Shown piece after piece: positions 25,901 to 38,200 of a stretch of DNA of 64,000 bases (positions are counted from its first letter, which is position 1; every line of letters begins with the position of its first letter). The notes under the pieces were generated by a model. The model did not search any database. It saw only the letters and a list, made by a program, of their open reading frames with translations, and was not told the DNA's origin. Source of the stretch: Luscinia megarhynchos (taxonomy: Eukaryota > Chordata > Aves > Passeriformes > Turdidae). A program made the position numbers and the translations under genes. The stretch covers positions 20,067,056 to 20,131,055 of the forward strand of contig JAPFBE010000013.1 of NCBI GenBank assembly GCA_034336665.1, given 5' to 3'.

Positions 25901-27894
25901 ATCCTGCAGCTAATCTCCTGGACATGCATTGCTTTGCACATTTTGTTCTTGGCAGTTTCCAACATTGCCTCAGGCCCTTATCGCCTTAAAAAATCAGATC
26001 ATACAGTGGTGGCCTTAGAGACTGCCTGATTGATATCTGAGCAGCCAAACAAACAGTAAATTTGAATAAAACTCGGCACCTCATTGCCTATTAGTTCTGC
26101 TGATCCTGAGAGGATAATTCACAGACATCGAGTAAAGTGCATGTCCTGAGCATGCACAGGACAGAATCTTCAGTTTTGTAAAAGGTGGGCAGGAATGGTT
26201 TGCCACCCTCACGAAGGGCATTTTGCCCATTCCACATCCTGCATGCCCCAGCCTGTGCAGTCACAGGGATTTGATACTTCTGGCCACCACCAACCCAGCA
26301 GAACTTGTCTGTGTATGTATACAGAAATACAGATGCTTGCAGGAAGAGGAGAGAGTTTCCCAATGATCCTTGAACAAACACTGATGAAGCCAGGAAGGAG
26401 CTCCTGCAGCTCAGCTTCCACCAGCAGCACTGGAGCTCATAGCAATGGTGTGCACGTGCTCAGAGGAACATCGTGTTTCTGCCTGGCCATTTATTGTGTA
26501 ATTGTGATATAGTTCTTTAGATATTCTCTAGTTGCTTTCTCCAAACTCATTCTCTGTGGTCGTAGGAAATAATGCTGTGGTAGAGCATATCCCCATTCAA
26601 ATCTTCCCCGATTTCAGTTTCACCTTGAATCTCCCTGAATGTCCCACGCCTGTTTTGTTTTGGATGAAGGCAAGAAGGAGAGGCTGCACTGACTGCTGCT
26701 GCTGTATGTACCCTGAGCTAACTCATGTACTGTTTCCTCCACAGAGCAGATTAACTGGGTCTTGGCCCATGGATAACATGACACACAGCCTTGCAGGGCA
26801 GGCTGTCTGGTGAGCAGATTACATGCTTGGGTGACACAACCATGCACCCATACATAATTCCCAAACTGCTGTCCTTTGTAGGGTAGCATACCTGGGCTAT
26901 AAATTGCAACAGGGCACTAGAAGGAAAGTTGGTTCAGTTCCCCAGTTGCCACTGCAGACTTGCAGCCCAGCAAATGAGAGGAACAGACTAGCTGGCAAGA
27001 GCAACAACTGCACTGTGGTCTGGGGAGTCAAAAATGGGTGGCTTTTCCTTCAGCAGTGCTTGTGTATTTATTGGATTGATTGTAATCACAGCTGCCTTAA
27101 GTTGTAACTGATACTGCCCTCCCTGCAGTGTAGATGATGTTCGCTTGGGTATCAGGTACTGCTGTCTGTGTTTGCTTTTGTTATCAACCACCATCACCAG
27201 GACTCTTTAAAAGACCAGCTCTGACCAGACACCAAGAAGAAAAGAGAGATTCTGTGGCTCTCCAGCTCTTTCCCATCACATAAACACCACTGGGAGCTGA
27301 TTCTCCTAGCCCAGAAAATCTGCGTGGCACACCTGGCTCCCTTTGATCATGTATAATGTATCATGGTGCATTCATCAAACCAGACACTCCCAATTAAACA
27401 CACATGGCCTTCTAGGCACACAGCTTCTGTGTATCTCTAACCTACAAGCCTCCATGGCTTTGAGAAGTCTGGTTGCATGTCTACAGCTAATGAAGCCATC
27501 CTCAGCCACTGCCATGAATGGTGTTGTGAGCTTGAGGGTATCTGGCCTGCCTGGACCTAGAGTGGCTCCAGCAAAGTGAGGCTGAGGGCCTAGAAAGCAG
27601 ATCCCTCAGTTGATTCAGGGACTGGTTCAGGGTTGTAGCCATGGATCACTTGGAGAAGAATGCCCCATTACAACTTGTCCCCTAAATGCTCACTTTAATG
27701 GCTTAGGAAGGGTATTTGATGATGGTGGCCAGACCACTTCTTCTTGAGACCTGAGAACAGCGTGTTGAGTTTGGGCATTCCTTGATTCCAGGCTAGGTCA
27801 TTCTTGCAGGGAACCACCAGAACGTGCACCTGCTAGATAGTACCGTGGAAAAAATCATGTTATGTGCATTCCTCTTGATTCCAGACCTTAAGGG

Positions 27895-27909
27895 AAAAAA
27901 AAAAAAAAA
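27895..27909 (+). repeat. A-run of about 15
   Basis: Uninterrupted poly(A) run about 200 bp upstream of the CpG island. No recognisable retrocopy precedes it. Confidence 0.85.
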
Positions 27910-28716
27910 GGAAGATGGAGCTAAAGTTCAGAGAATGTATCAGTGGCTTAAAGGTAAAAAAATCTGTGGGATACAATATTGCAACCCGACAGGAAGTTCA
28001 TAGGTAAACAAACCCAAGTACGCTTGCGTGTACAGATTTAATTTAACTGTCCTGTAATGGTACCAGGGGACCAAGGCACACTGGTTACCTGTGATCACAG
28101 AGGTGTCCCTGCAGAGAGCCCCCAGCCCCAGTCGGCCTGCCCCGGGGTGCGCTGCCGGCTGCTGGGTGTCCCCCGGCCCCGAGGCAGCAGCGGCGTTTGT
28201 GCAGCGCCCTGAAGGTCACCCCGCAAGGGCGGTGGCGGCTGCAGCGTGTGAGTCGCGTCCCTCCCTCCGCAGCGGCGGGCAGCGGCTCCCCGGCGGCAGC
28301 GGGACCTGCCGTCCCCCGGCCGGCGCTCCGGGGCGCGGGCGGAGCGCGGGGCCGGGCCGGGAGCGCGGTTCGCGCTCATTGTTCCGCAGCCGCGTTACAC
28401 GGGAGCCGCCGGGGCGGGCGGCTGCGCGGGGCGCCGGGAGCAGGAGCAGGGGAGGGACCGTGCTCAGCAGCGCCCGGCCGACCGTCTCTGCTGCGGGAGC
28501 GGGCGGGGCGGGAATACCGCGAATACCGGGAACGGGCGGGCACGTGTGCGGGCCGGCGCGCGCACAGGTGTGCGGGATCGCGCACAGGCGCGCCCGCAGC
28601 TGCGGCCGGGCAAAGGACGCGCGCCCCCGCGGGCGGGCACACGCACGCACCTGCCCGGCCCGGCGGGTCGGAGCCCCGCTGAGCAGCGGGCGGCCCGCAC
28701 CAACCCTCCCTCCCCG

Positions 28717-28778
28717 CCGGTGCCGGTGCCGGTGCCGGTGCGGTGCCGGTGCCGGTGCCGGTGCCGGTGCCGGTGCCG
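28717..28778 (+). repeat. GGTGCC hexamer microsatellite upstream of the ATP1B1 promoter
   Basis: About ten tandem copies of GGTGCC, interrupted once by a loss of one base (GGTGCGGTGCC). The array ends about 120 bp before the TATA-like box. Each unit carries a CpG-free GG and CC pair that can fold back on itself. Copy number is likely to vary between individuals. Confidence 0.9.
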
Positions 28779-28861
28779 CAGCCCCCCGCCCCCTCCCTGC
28801 CCGGCGCTCCCGCCGGCGCGCCCCCGCCGGCCCGCCCCGCCCGCAGCGCTCCCCGGCCCGC

Positions 28862-28886
28862 ATTGGCGGCGGCGCGGGCGGGGCGG
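28862..28886. promoter_or_regulatory. ATP1B1: Inverted CCAAT box and GC box upstream of the ATP1B1 TATA
   Basis: ATTGG (an inverted CCAAT, candidate NF-Y site) is at 28862-28866 and GGGGCGG (candidate Sp1/KLF site) at 28880-28886. Both lie 12-40 bp upstream of the TATA-like box. This CCAAT / GC box / TATA order is a normal core-promoter layout; actual binding is inferred. Confidence 0.55.
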
Positions 28887-28897
28887 AGCCCGCGCTC

Positions 28898-28905
28898 TAT
28901 ATGAA
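28898..28905 (+). promoter_or_regulatory. ATP1B1: TATA-like box of ATP1B1
   Basis: TATATGAA lies in an otherwise G/C-only stretch. With usual spacing the transcription start would be near 28928, giving a 5'UTR of about 210 nt with no upstream ATG. The start site is inferred, not seen. Confidence 0.65.
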
Positions 28906-29139
28906 GGGGCGCCGCGCGGGGAGCGCGGCTGCTCCGTGCCCCGTGCGCTCCGCCGCGCTCCCCCGCCGCTCCCGCGTCCCCCCGGCCGCTCCCCCGCTCT
29001 GCCCCGCCGGGCCGGCGCCGCCGGGGCGGGCGCACCCACCCGCACCTTCCGGGGCCGCTCCGCCCGGCCGGGCCCTGCCCGCTCCGCCCGCCCGGGGCTG
29101 TAGATCTCCGCACGCCGCTCGCCCACCCCGCCGCTCGCC

Positions 29140-29239
29140 ATGGCCCGCGGGAAGGCCAAGGACGGTGACGGCAACTGGAAGAAATTCATCTGGAACTCGG
29201 AGAAGAAGGAGCTGCTGGGCCGCACCGGGGGCAGCTGGT
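29140..29239 (+). CDS. ATP1B1: ATP1B1 coding exon 1
   Basis: Encodes residues 1-33, the cytoplasmic tail, and the first base of codon 34. It ends TGG T followed by the donor GTGAGT. It carries the beta-subunit N-terminal signature with the GRTGGSW block just before the membrane. The 5'UTR part of exon 1 (about 28928-29139) is very GC-rich and contains no upstream ATG. Confidence 0.96.
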
Positions 29240-32200
29240 GTGAGTGCGGGGCCGGGGGGCGGCGATGCGGCGGGCGCTGCAGCACGGCCCCGGCGCTCCG
29301 CCTCCGCCGGCTGGGGCCGGGCCGGGGGGGCTGGGGCCGGGGGGCCCCGGGGCGGGGGAGGCAGGGTCGGGGTCGGGGTCCCTCCGCTCTCTGCCCTCGG
29401 GGTCCCCGGGGGCCGCCGAGCGCTCCCGCTCGAGTGCGGCTCCAGGTGGGTCCGGGGATGAGGTGGGGTCGGGCCGACCTTGTCGAGGGCGCCTCGTCCT
29501 TGGGTCTCCTTCCTTTCCCGGTGGCTGGACCGGCCCGGGAGCATCGCCGTCGGGGGACCTTGACCTCCTACCTCTCATCTGCCTTAGACCTTATAGAGGC
29601 TTTTTCTATTTTTCTGTTTTCTCTGGCTAGATGAAACTAAGCGAGTTTTACTCCTCTGAGAAAGAGCAATTGACTTTTAATATCTCCGCAAGAAGGAAAT
29701 GGCTCTATGTGCATTCCTCATAAATGCTTACGATATATTCATTGGGCGCTGTATTCATAGGATTTAGCTTAAAGAGGCTTTTAATTTCTTTACGCAAATA
29801 GACAGCCTTCCAGTTGCTGCCAACCACAGCTGGTGTTGCCACCCTTGCGATGTTGAATTCAGCTCCTATTGTAATGGATCGGCCGGAGGTGCCACATCCA
29901 GAGCCGGCAGCTCTGGAAGGCGGACTAGAGCAGGCTTCTGCCGTATCTTTACGTGAGCAGAATGGGGTTGTGCGTGCGCATGGAGAGGTATTTTCTGCTC
30001 CTGAGGCACCAGGCAACTGCGCAGTGCTTCAAACGCGGAGGCTGAAGCAGGTCCTTCTCCCAGGGTGCCCGTACCTATCTGCCTAGGACTGATTTCCATT
30101 TGCTGAGTCGATCTGCAGGCTGATCATCACATTCTTCTGTTATAAGCCTACCTGTTGCAAGAAGCTTTTTCCTTCAACCCTGTGGTGCTCCATTTCTAGA
30201 CCCACTGTGTATTTTCTGAGACCTTGGAGTGGTTTTGACCTTTAAGGTGTCTTTGGCGTTTTGAGCATCCTGGCTGGGAACCTAATTAAATAAGCTACCT
30301 CCCAGCGTTTGCCTTTTGATGTTAAAAAACTCGAAGGCATTACGCTGCAGACAACAGCATTAGTGTTTGGTTTGTTACAACAGCACCTCCCATGACCGTG
30401 CTCTGGAAAAAATTTCCACACGTCCCTGACGTCACGGCCATTTGCTTTACGCTGCCTGGATACCAAAGAGTGCTTTAACTCCTGGAGCACCACGTTACTG
30501 CACCCAGCTCTGCCCTCCAGCCCTGGCTCCCTCCGGTGCACACGAGGAAGAGGATGGAGCACCTTTCTGACAGTGTCCCTCAGCCTGTTTGCCTGTCTTT
30601 CATAGACTTTGAACAACCAGAACTGCCAGCTTTCATTGGGAGGCTTCTCTAATGATGTAGGGCTTTATTTTTTTTATGATGGAGCTGGGGAGTGAGGAAG
30701 AATATTTCCACTCACTACTTACTCCCCTTCCCTGGTAGCTCATAATTTCAAGTCCTTCAAATAAGCTATGTCTGTTTTGTTTGCCATTAGGTGAGGACAT
30801 TCTGAGATCAAGCAGGCTCGCTCTCAAGTTGTGTTTGGCCTCTGCGTGTCCCTGCAGCCCGACACGCAACACAGTTGCTTGGCATGGGCTGGCCTACCCT
30901 TGTGGGTGGCCTGGTGGTGCATAGTACAGCATGTTACCCTGCAGTTAATCAGTTCAGATAATCCTTGCAAACTGGTAATACCCCGAGCTGGGCTACATCT
31001 CCAGACTCTTCTCCATTCTTCCCACTCCCCTTACAAGATTATTCAGGACGTTCCCTTTAGACTGAAACTACATTCAATCTTTCATTGTTATGTAATTGAC
31101 TCTTTAATTGGTATGAGCAGTGCCAGAGTGCCGTTGTAGGCACACAAAGCTGGTAAATGTGCAATACTTTGACACCTTAGGAGTACTTTCCTACATTTGA
31201 GATGGAGTACTGAAGTTAATTGTGCCTGAGCTCTCTTGGTTTCTTTTTTTGGAGGTGATGGCCTGGATTACTAGAAGAGATCAGGCTTTACAATGGCTTG
31301 TAAATGCAAATGAAACACTTACTGTTACTGCTCCTGGAAACAGCTTTGAGCCCCAGAGCTACGTGGAATAGTATCCTTCAAGCACACATGCTGTGGGGCG
31401 CTGGGATCACTGACAGTGTCGAGTGCGAGGGCCTGTGGTGGTAGTGCTGGGTCAGCCAAGGGATCCTTGAAGGTGTGGGGGAATGTGGTTTAGTCTTTAT
31501 ATTTTATAAGCCCAAACACTAATTCAAGGATTTCTGAGTTTTCAGAGGCTCATGTTTCCCCACCACCAAACAACTGGAGCGCTTTTTCCTGTCTGCATCA
31601 GGGCATAATCTCACTGTTAAATAGATGTTGTTGCATCATCTGAATTTTGTATGCTGTGCTCTTCCTTGCAAGTGGCAAAGGTTGGAAGTATTGTCCTGAA
31701 ACATGAGGGCTTGATTTGATTCCTCTTTGTTTGTTTTCTCTTGCAGTTAAGATCCTCCTCTTCTATGTCATCTTCTACGGTTGCCTGGCAGGTATATTCA
31801 TCGGGACCATCCAAGTGATGTTGCTCACTGTCAGTGAATTTGAGCCCAAATACCAGGATCGAGTGGCACCTCCAGGTAACTAAACAGGAGGCCCGTTTGA
31901 CTTTGTGAAAGCTGTTCTGGGAAGGCGGGGCTGGTTACTCACCTCAAGAAGGAGGATGAAATAAGCGTGTCGTTGCTGCAACACATATTTGCAGGGGGTG
32001 GGTATGTTCCCAGCCTTCTGCTTTAACAGTACAGGGGCTTGAAGACAATCCTGGTAGAATTAAAGGTTGCATCACACGAAAAATGTCTCCTCTCTGAGAG
32101 GAACTTGAACCTAGTTTGGTTTTCCCTTCCTAAGCTGAAGTGATTGGGTGAGGTCAAAAGGCTTCACTTCTGGGAATGGGCTGTGTGAGGAAGCTAGGTT

Positions 32201-35200
32201 CAGTTTTTCTTCAGAACCACTCTGTTCACGCGGGTAAGTGAAGAGATAAAATGGCTCTATCTGTGGAAGTGGCATGCACAAGAAGAAATCGGACAGTGCC
32301 ATTTCTGGGAGTAGTTTCAGAATTGGTTTATCCAACACCGAAGTGCCCTGTGCTCTAGAGCCACTGTGGCACTCGCTAGTGGGAATGCAGCTGGCTGGCA
32401 CGGGAGGTGAAGGGAGGGTGGCTCTGGTAGTTGCTGATGTGTGACCTGTCCTCGCAGACAGCAGGAATGTGCTCAGCACGGTGCCTGGGCCGTGCCTGTG
32501 GCCGGCAGGAGCGAGCAGCCCTCGCGGCAGGGCGCGCTCTGCCCGCTACCTCCGCAGCCGCCGGCGCTGGGGGAGCTGCGCCGCCGCTGCCTCCCCACAC
32601 GGCCAATGACCTTGAGGCTGCCTGGCGCTGGGCATCCTAACGATCCGTCTCCAGTTGCTCTGTAAAACTGTTCAGAAGCTTTTAATAACAGTGATATTTA
32701 AGTGACAATTGTGAGGCTGATGGCTTGCAGCTACACAAGCTGGCCCCGGTGCTGCTCTGTGTCTTGCAGCCCCACTGTCTGTAATGCTGTGCTGTGAATC
32801 CCTGCCCTAAGCACAGGCAATGTCACCATCACCAAACGGTGTTACAGCTCAGCTAAATCACCTTTTCCACCAGCATGCTTTAAGCACAGAACAGAAGCTG
32901 GAATTGCTGTTAGTGTGTTCTGCTTCTTCATGTTACCTTGGCTGGGGTAAATGCTGTCTTAAGCAGTGAAAGCAGCAATTTTAATCTCTGCAGTGGACCC
33001 TGACATTTGCAGGAAAGACTGTCACTGGTACTGCCCAGAACCATTGGCTGCATCTGAAAAGCCAACATGGCTAAGGCTTGGATAGTTGTTAATTAATAAC
33101 ATGCTTTTCCCCATCATGAAATAATTAGTGAAGGCACTCATGGATCTGAGGTCTCATTCAGTCCTGATGTTCAGCCAGATGTCGCATAATTACCTGTTTT
33201 AGGTAAACTGTTTGCTTTCTGTGAAACAGCAGTTTGATTCAAATTTCAAAGCAACTCTGATAAAATTTCTGTGAGATATTTTAGCCTACAGAGGACTTAT
33301 TAATATCTTAATTGCATACTGCGCCAGGCATTTAATTTCAACACACTCTTGTAGTGTGTACTGCAGAAATCAAAATGGAGGAACAATGAAAAGGTTGTCA
33401 GGATCTTTTGTAATGAGCTTTCAGAATGTGCACTGAAAACAAGGGGAACAAAATCCAACTCCGTGAATGTTTGAAGTGGGGAGCCAGTAAACAAGCGTTT
33501 TGAACCAACCTGCAATGGCATCTGTGTAAAACTTCAAAGAAATAATTAGTATATAGTACTGGGTTCTTTGTAGAACATCACTTGACAGTTCTTCCTACAG
33601 ATGTGGACAAGCTGGTGTAGGCTGACACTTAGTGTCGTTCCTTGTCCTCTAGCACAGCAGGCGTGAAGCTAAGTCCAAAACAGTCCTTTAATGCAGGCTG
33701 TCAGAGACACTGACAGGTAGTGAGTGGCTGCACTTCTGTCTGGGGGGTCAGCAATCCCTGTGTTCCCTGGCTGTGCAGGATTCTCCCCAGTGCTGCAAGT
33801 ACAGCTGCTGTTCTGTCAATGAACACACGTATGCTGAGCATCAAACTTGAACTTTCTGCGATCTGAGACACCTGCAGATAATGAACCATATAAAAGAGGA
33901 TGTTGGGCAAATTAATTCCTGCTTCTTGTGGGAAAATTTGTGAGCCAAGTAAGTATACTAGCAGCTTGATAAAGCCCTGGATTTTCTAGGGAGTCAGAAA
34001 AGCTGGTTTTAGTTTTGTTCCAGTGCTTTATCCTTCTTGGGCAAGTTCCTGTATTGTCAGCCCTGAATGTTTTGGGAAAGGGAAAACTAGACTTGCCTTC
34101 AGGATTTGCAAGAGAGAATGCTGTAGGGGCTGCTATAATATCATTCTTGTTCTGAAATACAACAGATTTCATAACAGCAACAGAACCTACAGGGTGTTGT
34201 ATTGAGTTATTGACATGGGTATAACATTGAAAGCCATAAAGTGCTATTTTTGTAGGCAAGTGTCATTAATATGGTAAATGGTTTCTGCATTGAACACAAC
34301 AAGGAATGTTACACAGGGCTTCAGGGCAAGCTGAATATTGTACCTTTCCATTACACTTATTTTTTTTCTTTCTTTTGTCTTGTGGTGGGGGAAGGGACAG
34401 TGCAGTTCACCTGCCTGTCCAGCCCTGCCATTGCGACAGCCCCAGCTCCCAGTTCCACGTGTGCAGGCTCAGGCTCTGCTTTGAACACAGAGGACTTACC
34501 CTGCTAATAGTGAAGGATGAGGATATTGCCTCTTAAGAAGCATCCCTAAAAAATAATGCTTAATTCTGCCTCTCCCCACCCCAATATAAATGGAGCTGCC
34601 ATCCTGCCATCTTGTGGTGTGCATCCCGAGGAACAGCATTCTGTCAGGGCCTGGCCGAGGGACACAGCTCACTGCAGCCTGAGGCAAAGCTTTGCAAGTG
34701 GCTGCTGGAAGGAAGAATCCCTGCTCCAGCCAGGGGATTTCAAGCACTGCTGGCCAGTGAGTGAGTCATGGAAAAGGTTCCTTGGTGTGTGTTCCCCACT
34801 TGGACAGCAGCAGCAAGGTGGCAGGGAGGCTTCAAAGGAATGTGCTGTGAAGTTGCACTTCTTTGCTTCTCTCACCTCAGCAGCACCTGTGCTTGGGAAA
34901 ATCTCACTCTCAGCCTCCAGGATGTTGCAGCCAAGCAGGCTCTGCTGCGTTTGCAGAAGACTTGCACCTGCTTTTTGCACTTTGGGGATGAGGTTGACTG
35001 GAAGATTGGAAGGACATTGTTCAGTATGGTGGCTTCTAAAATCTATCCTCATGTAGTGAGCTGGGGGAGGGTGTAGTGATCAGTCAATTTGTTGTTTGTG
35101 TCACCTCAGGAGTGTTCATGCTCATTTGGAACAAAGATTACGTGGTACTTGGAAATGAGCATGGTGTGGTGGACTCAGAGTGGTTACTATGGCCTTATTA

Positions 35201-38200
35201 CAGCTGATCCTAATGACAGGCCTGACTTTCCACTTTTAGTTTCTTCCTCTTTACCCTTGGGACACTTCTCCTGAAGCCTTGCTATTGCAGCTTAGAGTGA
35301 TAAAATCTATGTGGAAAATTGTTTTTTAAATAAACGGGGATTTTAATCTGCAGTGGCATTTTGGAAGTGGAACTGTAGCTGAAAAAAAACCAAACCAAAT
35401 GACTTTACGTGGGTCTTGTTGGTGTTTAATGTCCTTGTATAGTCACAGCCAACAGAAGGTGGTGTCCATTACCAACTTGAGGCATTGCTCATCATTTATA
35501 TGGACAATGTCAGCCAAGTGAAGATGAGAGTCTTATTTCCTAACAAGGCATTCTGAAGTGCCTGTTGCAGCAGTTTTCTAATTTGTCAGTATTTTACCAA
35601 TGACTTATTGATTCTTTCCTGTGAAAAGAACAGCATTACCACGTGACACCATGGTGCATCACTGTTGTAATAGCTTGAGATGCAGAGCTGTGTCATACAG
35701 ATTATAGTCTGAGGATGGGGAGAGGGTTCTTAGACTCCTGGCTATGAAAGCACCTGTGTTTCTTTTCCCCCACAGGACTTGCTCATGAAGGGCCAGTCAC
35801 ACACTGCCTTGGGTGACTTGCAATACATGCCAGGTGGTACTGCAAGGGCTCAGCTTTTAAATGTTTTTCTTGTCCCTACTTGCTTAAGTTCCCAAGTGGG
35901 GATGAGAGAATGTTCCAGAAAGGTTAGTGTTCTGCAGAGGTTACCTTCTGCCATCGTACAACATGCTTTGTTTTCCACGTGAGATTGCTCAAGGTTTCAG
36001 TAGTAGTGCTGCTCTGCTAACAGCACTGCAGCTTTTAGTTTGGCTATGGGATGTACAGAAGGAAATGAACAACGTTTACATGGCACTTGGAAATGAGCAT
36101 GATGTGATGGAGTAAGAGTGGTTACTATGGCCATATACAACTGTTCCTAATAGTAAGCCTGGTCTAGTATGGTTCATCCAACCACCTGGAAATGCTCCCA
36201 GTTAGGCAGAAAACAGCTCAGCTTTGGCCACAGGCTACCTGGCATGAACAGTGGTTCCTTTGTGCTGGCTGCTGGAACAGCTGCTGGTGGTACTGCCTGG
36301 ACCTCGTGGCAGTTCTGTGGAGATGTGCAAGGCAGGGATGCTTAGGGATGGGAGTCTGTTCTCCAGCCAAGTCACTTGTCTGATGGGTGGAGGGTTGGCT
36401 TTGGACTGTACCTGTCAGTGGCCAGGCTCTCTTAAATAGAGAACAGGGATATCTTATACTGGGTGGCTTTTACAAACTACTGGGTTTATTGCTGACCTTC
36501 ATGTCACCTTTGCCAGGCCTGTGTGAGTGCCGTGTACTACCTTGGCCAAAACAAGAAACAGAGATGGGGGAGGTCCTGAGCAAAACTGGCTTCACTTGCC
36601 TGGCTGGAATTTAACAGGCCTGACCACGTTTTCTTGATTTTTTTTTTTTTTTTTTAATTTTTATTTTTTTGTATTTATTGAATGGCACACCTGTAACTTG
36701 AACTCTGGAAAAGGCAGACCCAGGAGAGGAGCAGGGCCTGGTCTTCTGCTGCAATTCCAGACAGCCACTTCAGGTGACTGAGTCTGTGCTTCCCAGCTGA
36801 GTTGTAACATGAGAAGGGCTTGGCAGGATGGGATTGGAGTCCCTTACTAAAATGGAAACTGGCATACTTATTCTATATATAACTGTTTGTGAAGCAAGAA
36901 AATGAGTAATTGCTCAGGTTGAAAGCCACTGACTTTGGAGGGTAGGATGTCATTCTGCTAGAGGAATAGTAAATTGCTTCAAAACTTGTAAATTCAACCC
37001 AGTCCTTTTGTACCAGAGGGATTTTTGAGCAGTTAAAGCTGCTTCAGGAATAAAACTTGAAACATCCAAGCTCCTTGCTGGACTTCCCACAACCTTTGGT
37101 GACCAGGACCTGTGTTTAGGGGAACAAAGCTTATCTTTGTCCTAGGTTACAACTTCCAAGTTAGTGGGTAGTGGCAGGAGGATGGGGGAGTGGTGAGTTG
37201 GTTTGAGGAGGGACTGAGCAGAACCATTCAAGTGGCTTTGGAAAAATTGCTGGAGTCACAAGCTCTTGTGGTTTGGGGCCAGGCAGCTAAGCTGCCTGAG
37301 TTTTGCACCAGAGGAGCTTCTTGGCAATAGGCCTGTTCTGAAAGCTGTCAAAGCAAATGCTGCTCCCCTGCTCCTTTTCTTGATCTTGCTAAAATGAAGA
37401 TGACAAGCTGAACTGAAGTCAAGACCTCAATAATTACAATGGCTACCACAAAAGCAGCATGAACTCGCTTCCCATTACTTAAATGAAAGTGTTAGTCATG
37501 CGTCAATACTTTCAATTAAAATGTGACCTAAGCATTTCATAGGAGCAACTATTTCCAAGTTCCAGAACAAAGAGCAGAAGAGTCAGTGCTTTTCATTACC
37601 TGTAGGCATGTGTTGTTTATAGTCTCTTCTCTTCTCCATGCATTATTGTCATTAGAGTCTAAATCTGAGCTGGTTATCACAGCCCAGAATCTGTAGAGTC
37701 TTTCAAACAATTCTTCTGTGTGGTGGCATTTCCTACTCACCTCCTTGGTGATGAACTGCTGATAAGAGAGCTCAGAAGATGAGTTTTACAGTCAGAAATA
37801 CCCAATTAGGAAGTGAAAAGAGAGGAGGCAGTCAGTGCTCAGGCAGCTGAATTTGCTAAGGGAGAAAATGTCTCCTGCCCTGCATCCCACAAGAGGGACA
37901 CACAAAGGCCATGTGGATTCCAGCTGGCAGAGCATGACAGGACTTGGGAAACCTCTCTTGTCTTTTGTTGCAGGAGTTCACGAGTGGACAGCTGTGCTGT
38001 ATCCTAAACACAGTGTTTGCAGACACTGAAGGCAGCCTGTTAGGGATACTTGTGTTCTGTGGTTGGTCTCACACACAGCTTCCCTTCTGTCCTCGAGGAG
38101 GAGGCAGAAGTGCACAGTGGACCTGTAGCTGGTTGTTTCTCTTGAACGAAGCCTTGACTTGTAGCCTCACTTCTCCATTTTCTGATTTTTGTCTTTTAAC

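Larger units (their letters stand above)
15286..28089. other. Intergenic, proximal upstream region of ATP1B1
   Basis: No supported gene. Open frames of up to 192 codons (for example 24848-25426 minus, 19515-20054 plus) show no family resemblance. There is one exon-like segment at 22532-22659. I could not assign possible LTR-like stretches near 15.6-15.8 kb and 23.9-24.4 kb. No dermatopontin (DPT) exon, the next gene upstream in mammals, was recognised. Confidence 0.5.
28090..29500. promoter_or_regulatory. ATP1B1: CpG island spanning the ATP1B1 promoter, exon 1 and start of intron 1
   Basis: Base composition changes sharply at about 28.1 kb from A/T-rich to very G/C-rich with dense CpG, and returns to A/T-rich by about 29.55 kb. 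The island contains the core promoter, the whole 5'UTR and coding exon 1, which fits the broad expression of this housekeeping pump subunit. The open frames of 450 codons and less inside it are by-products of the low stop-codon frequency. Confidence 0.9.

Noticed and set aside
1..28000. Possible dermatopontin (DPT) exons upstream of ATP1B1, expected from mammalian gene order
   Set aside because: No peptide resembling the DPT cysteine/tyrosine-rich repeats was recognised on either strand, so the gene, if present, lies further left.
28091..29544. Open frames of 160-456 codons on both strands in the CpG island
   Set aside because: G/C-rich DNA has few stop codons. These overlap the ATP1B1 promoter and exon 1 in other frames and encode Arg/Pro/Gly/Ala-rich sequence without domains.
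34556..35056. 166-codon open frame in ATP1B1 intron 2
   Set aside because: Lies within an intron of a well-defined gene and shows no domain; other frames overlap it.
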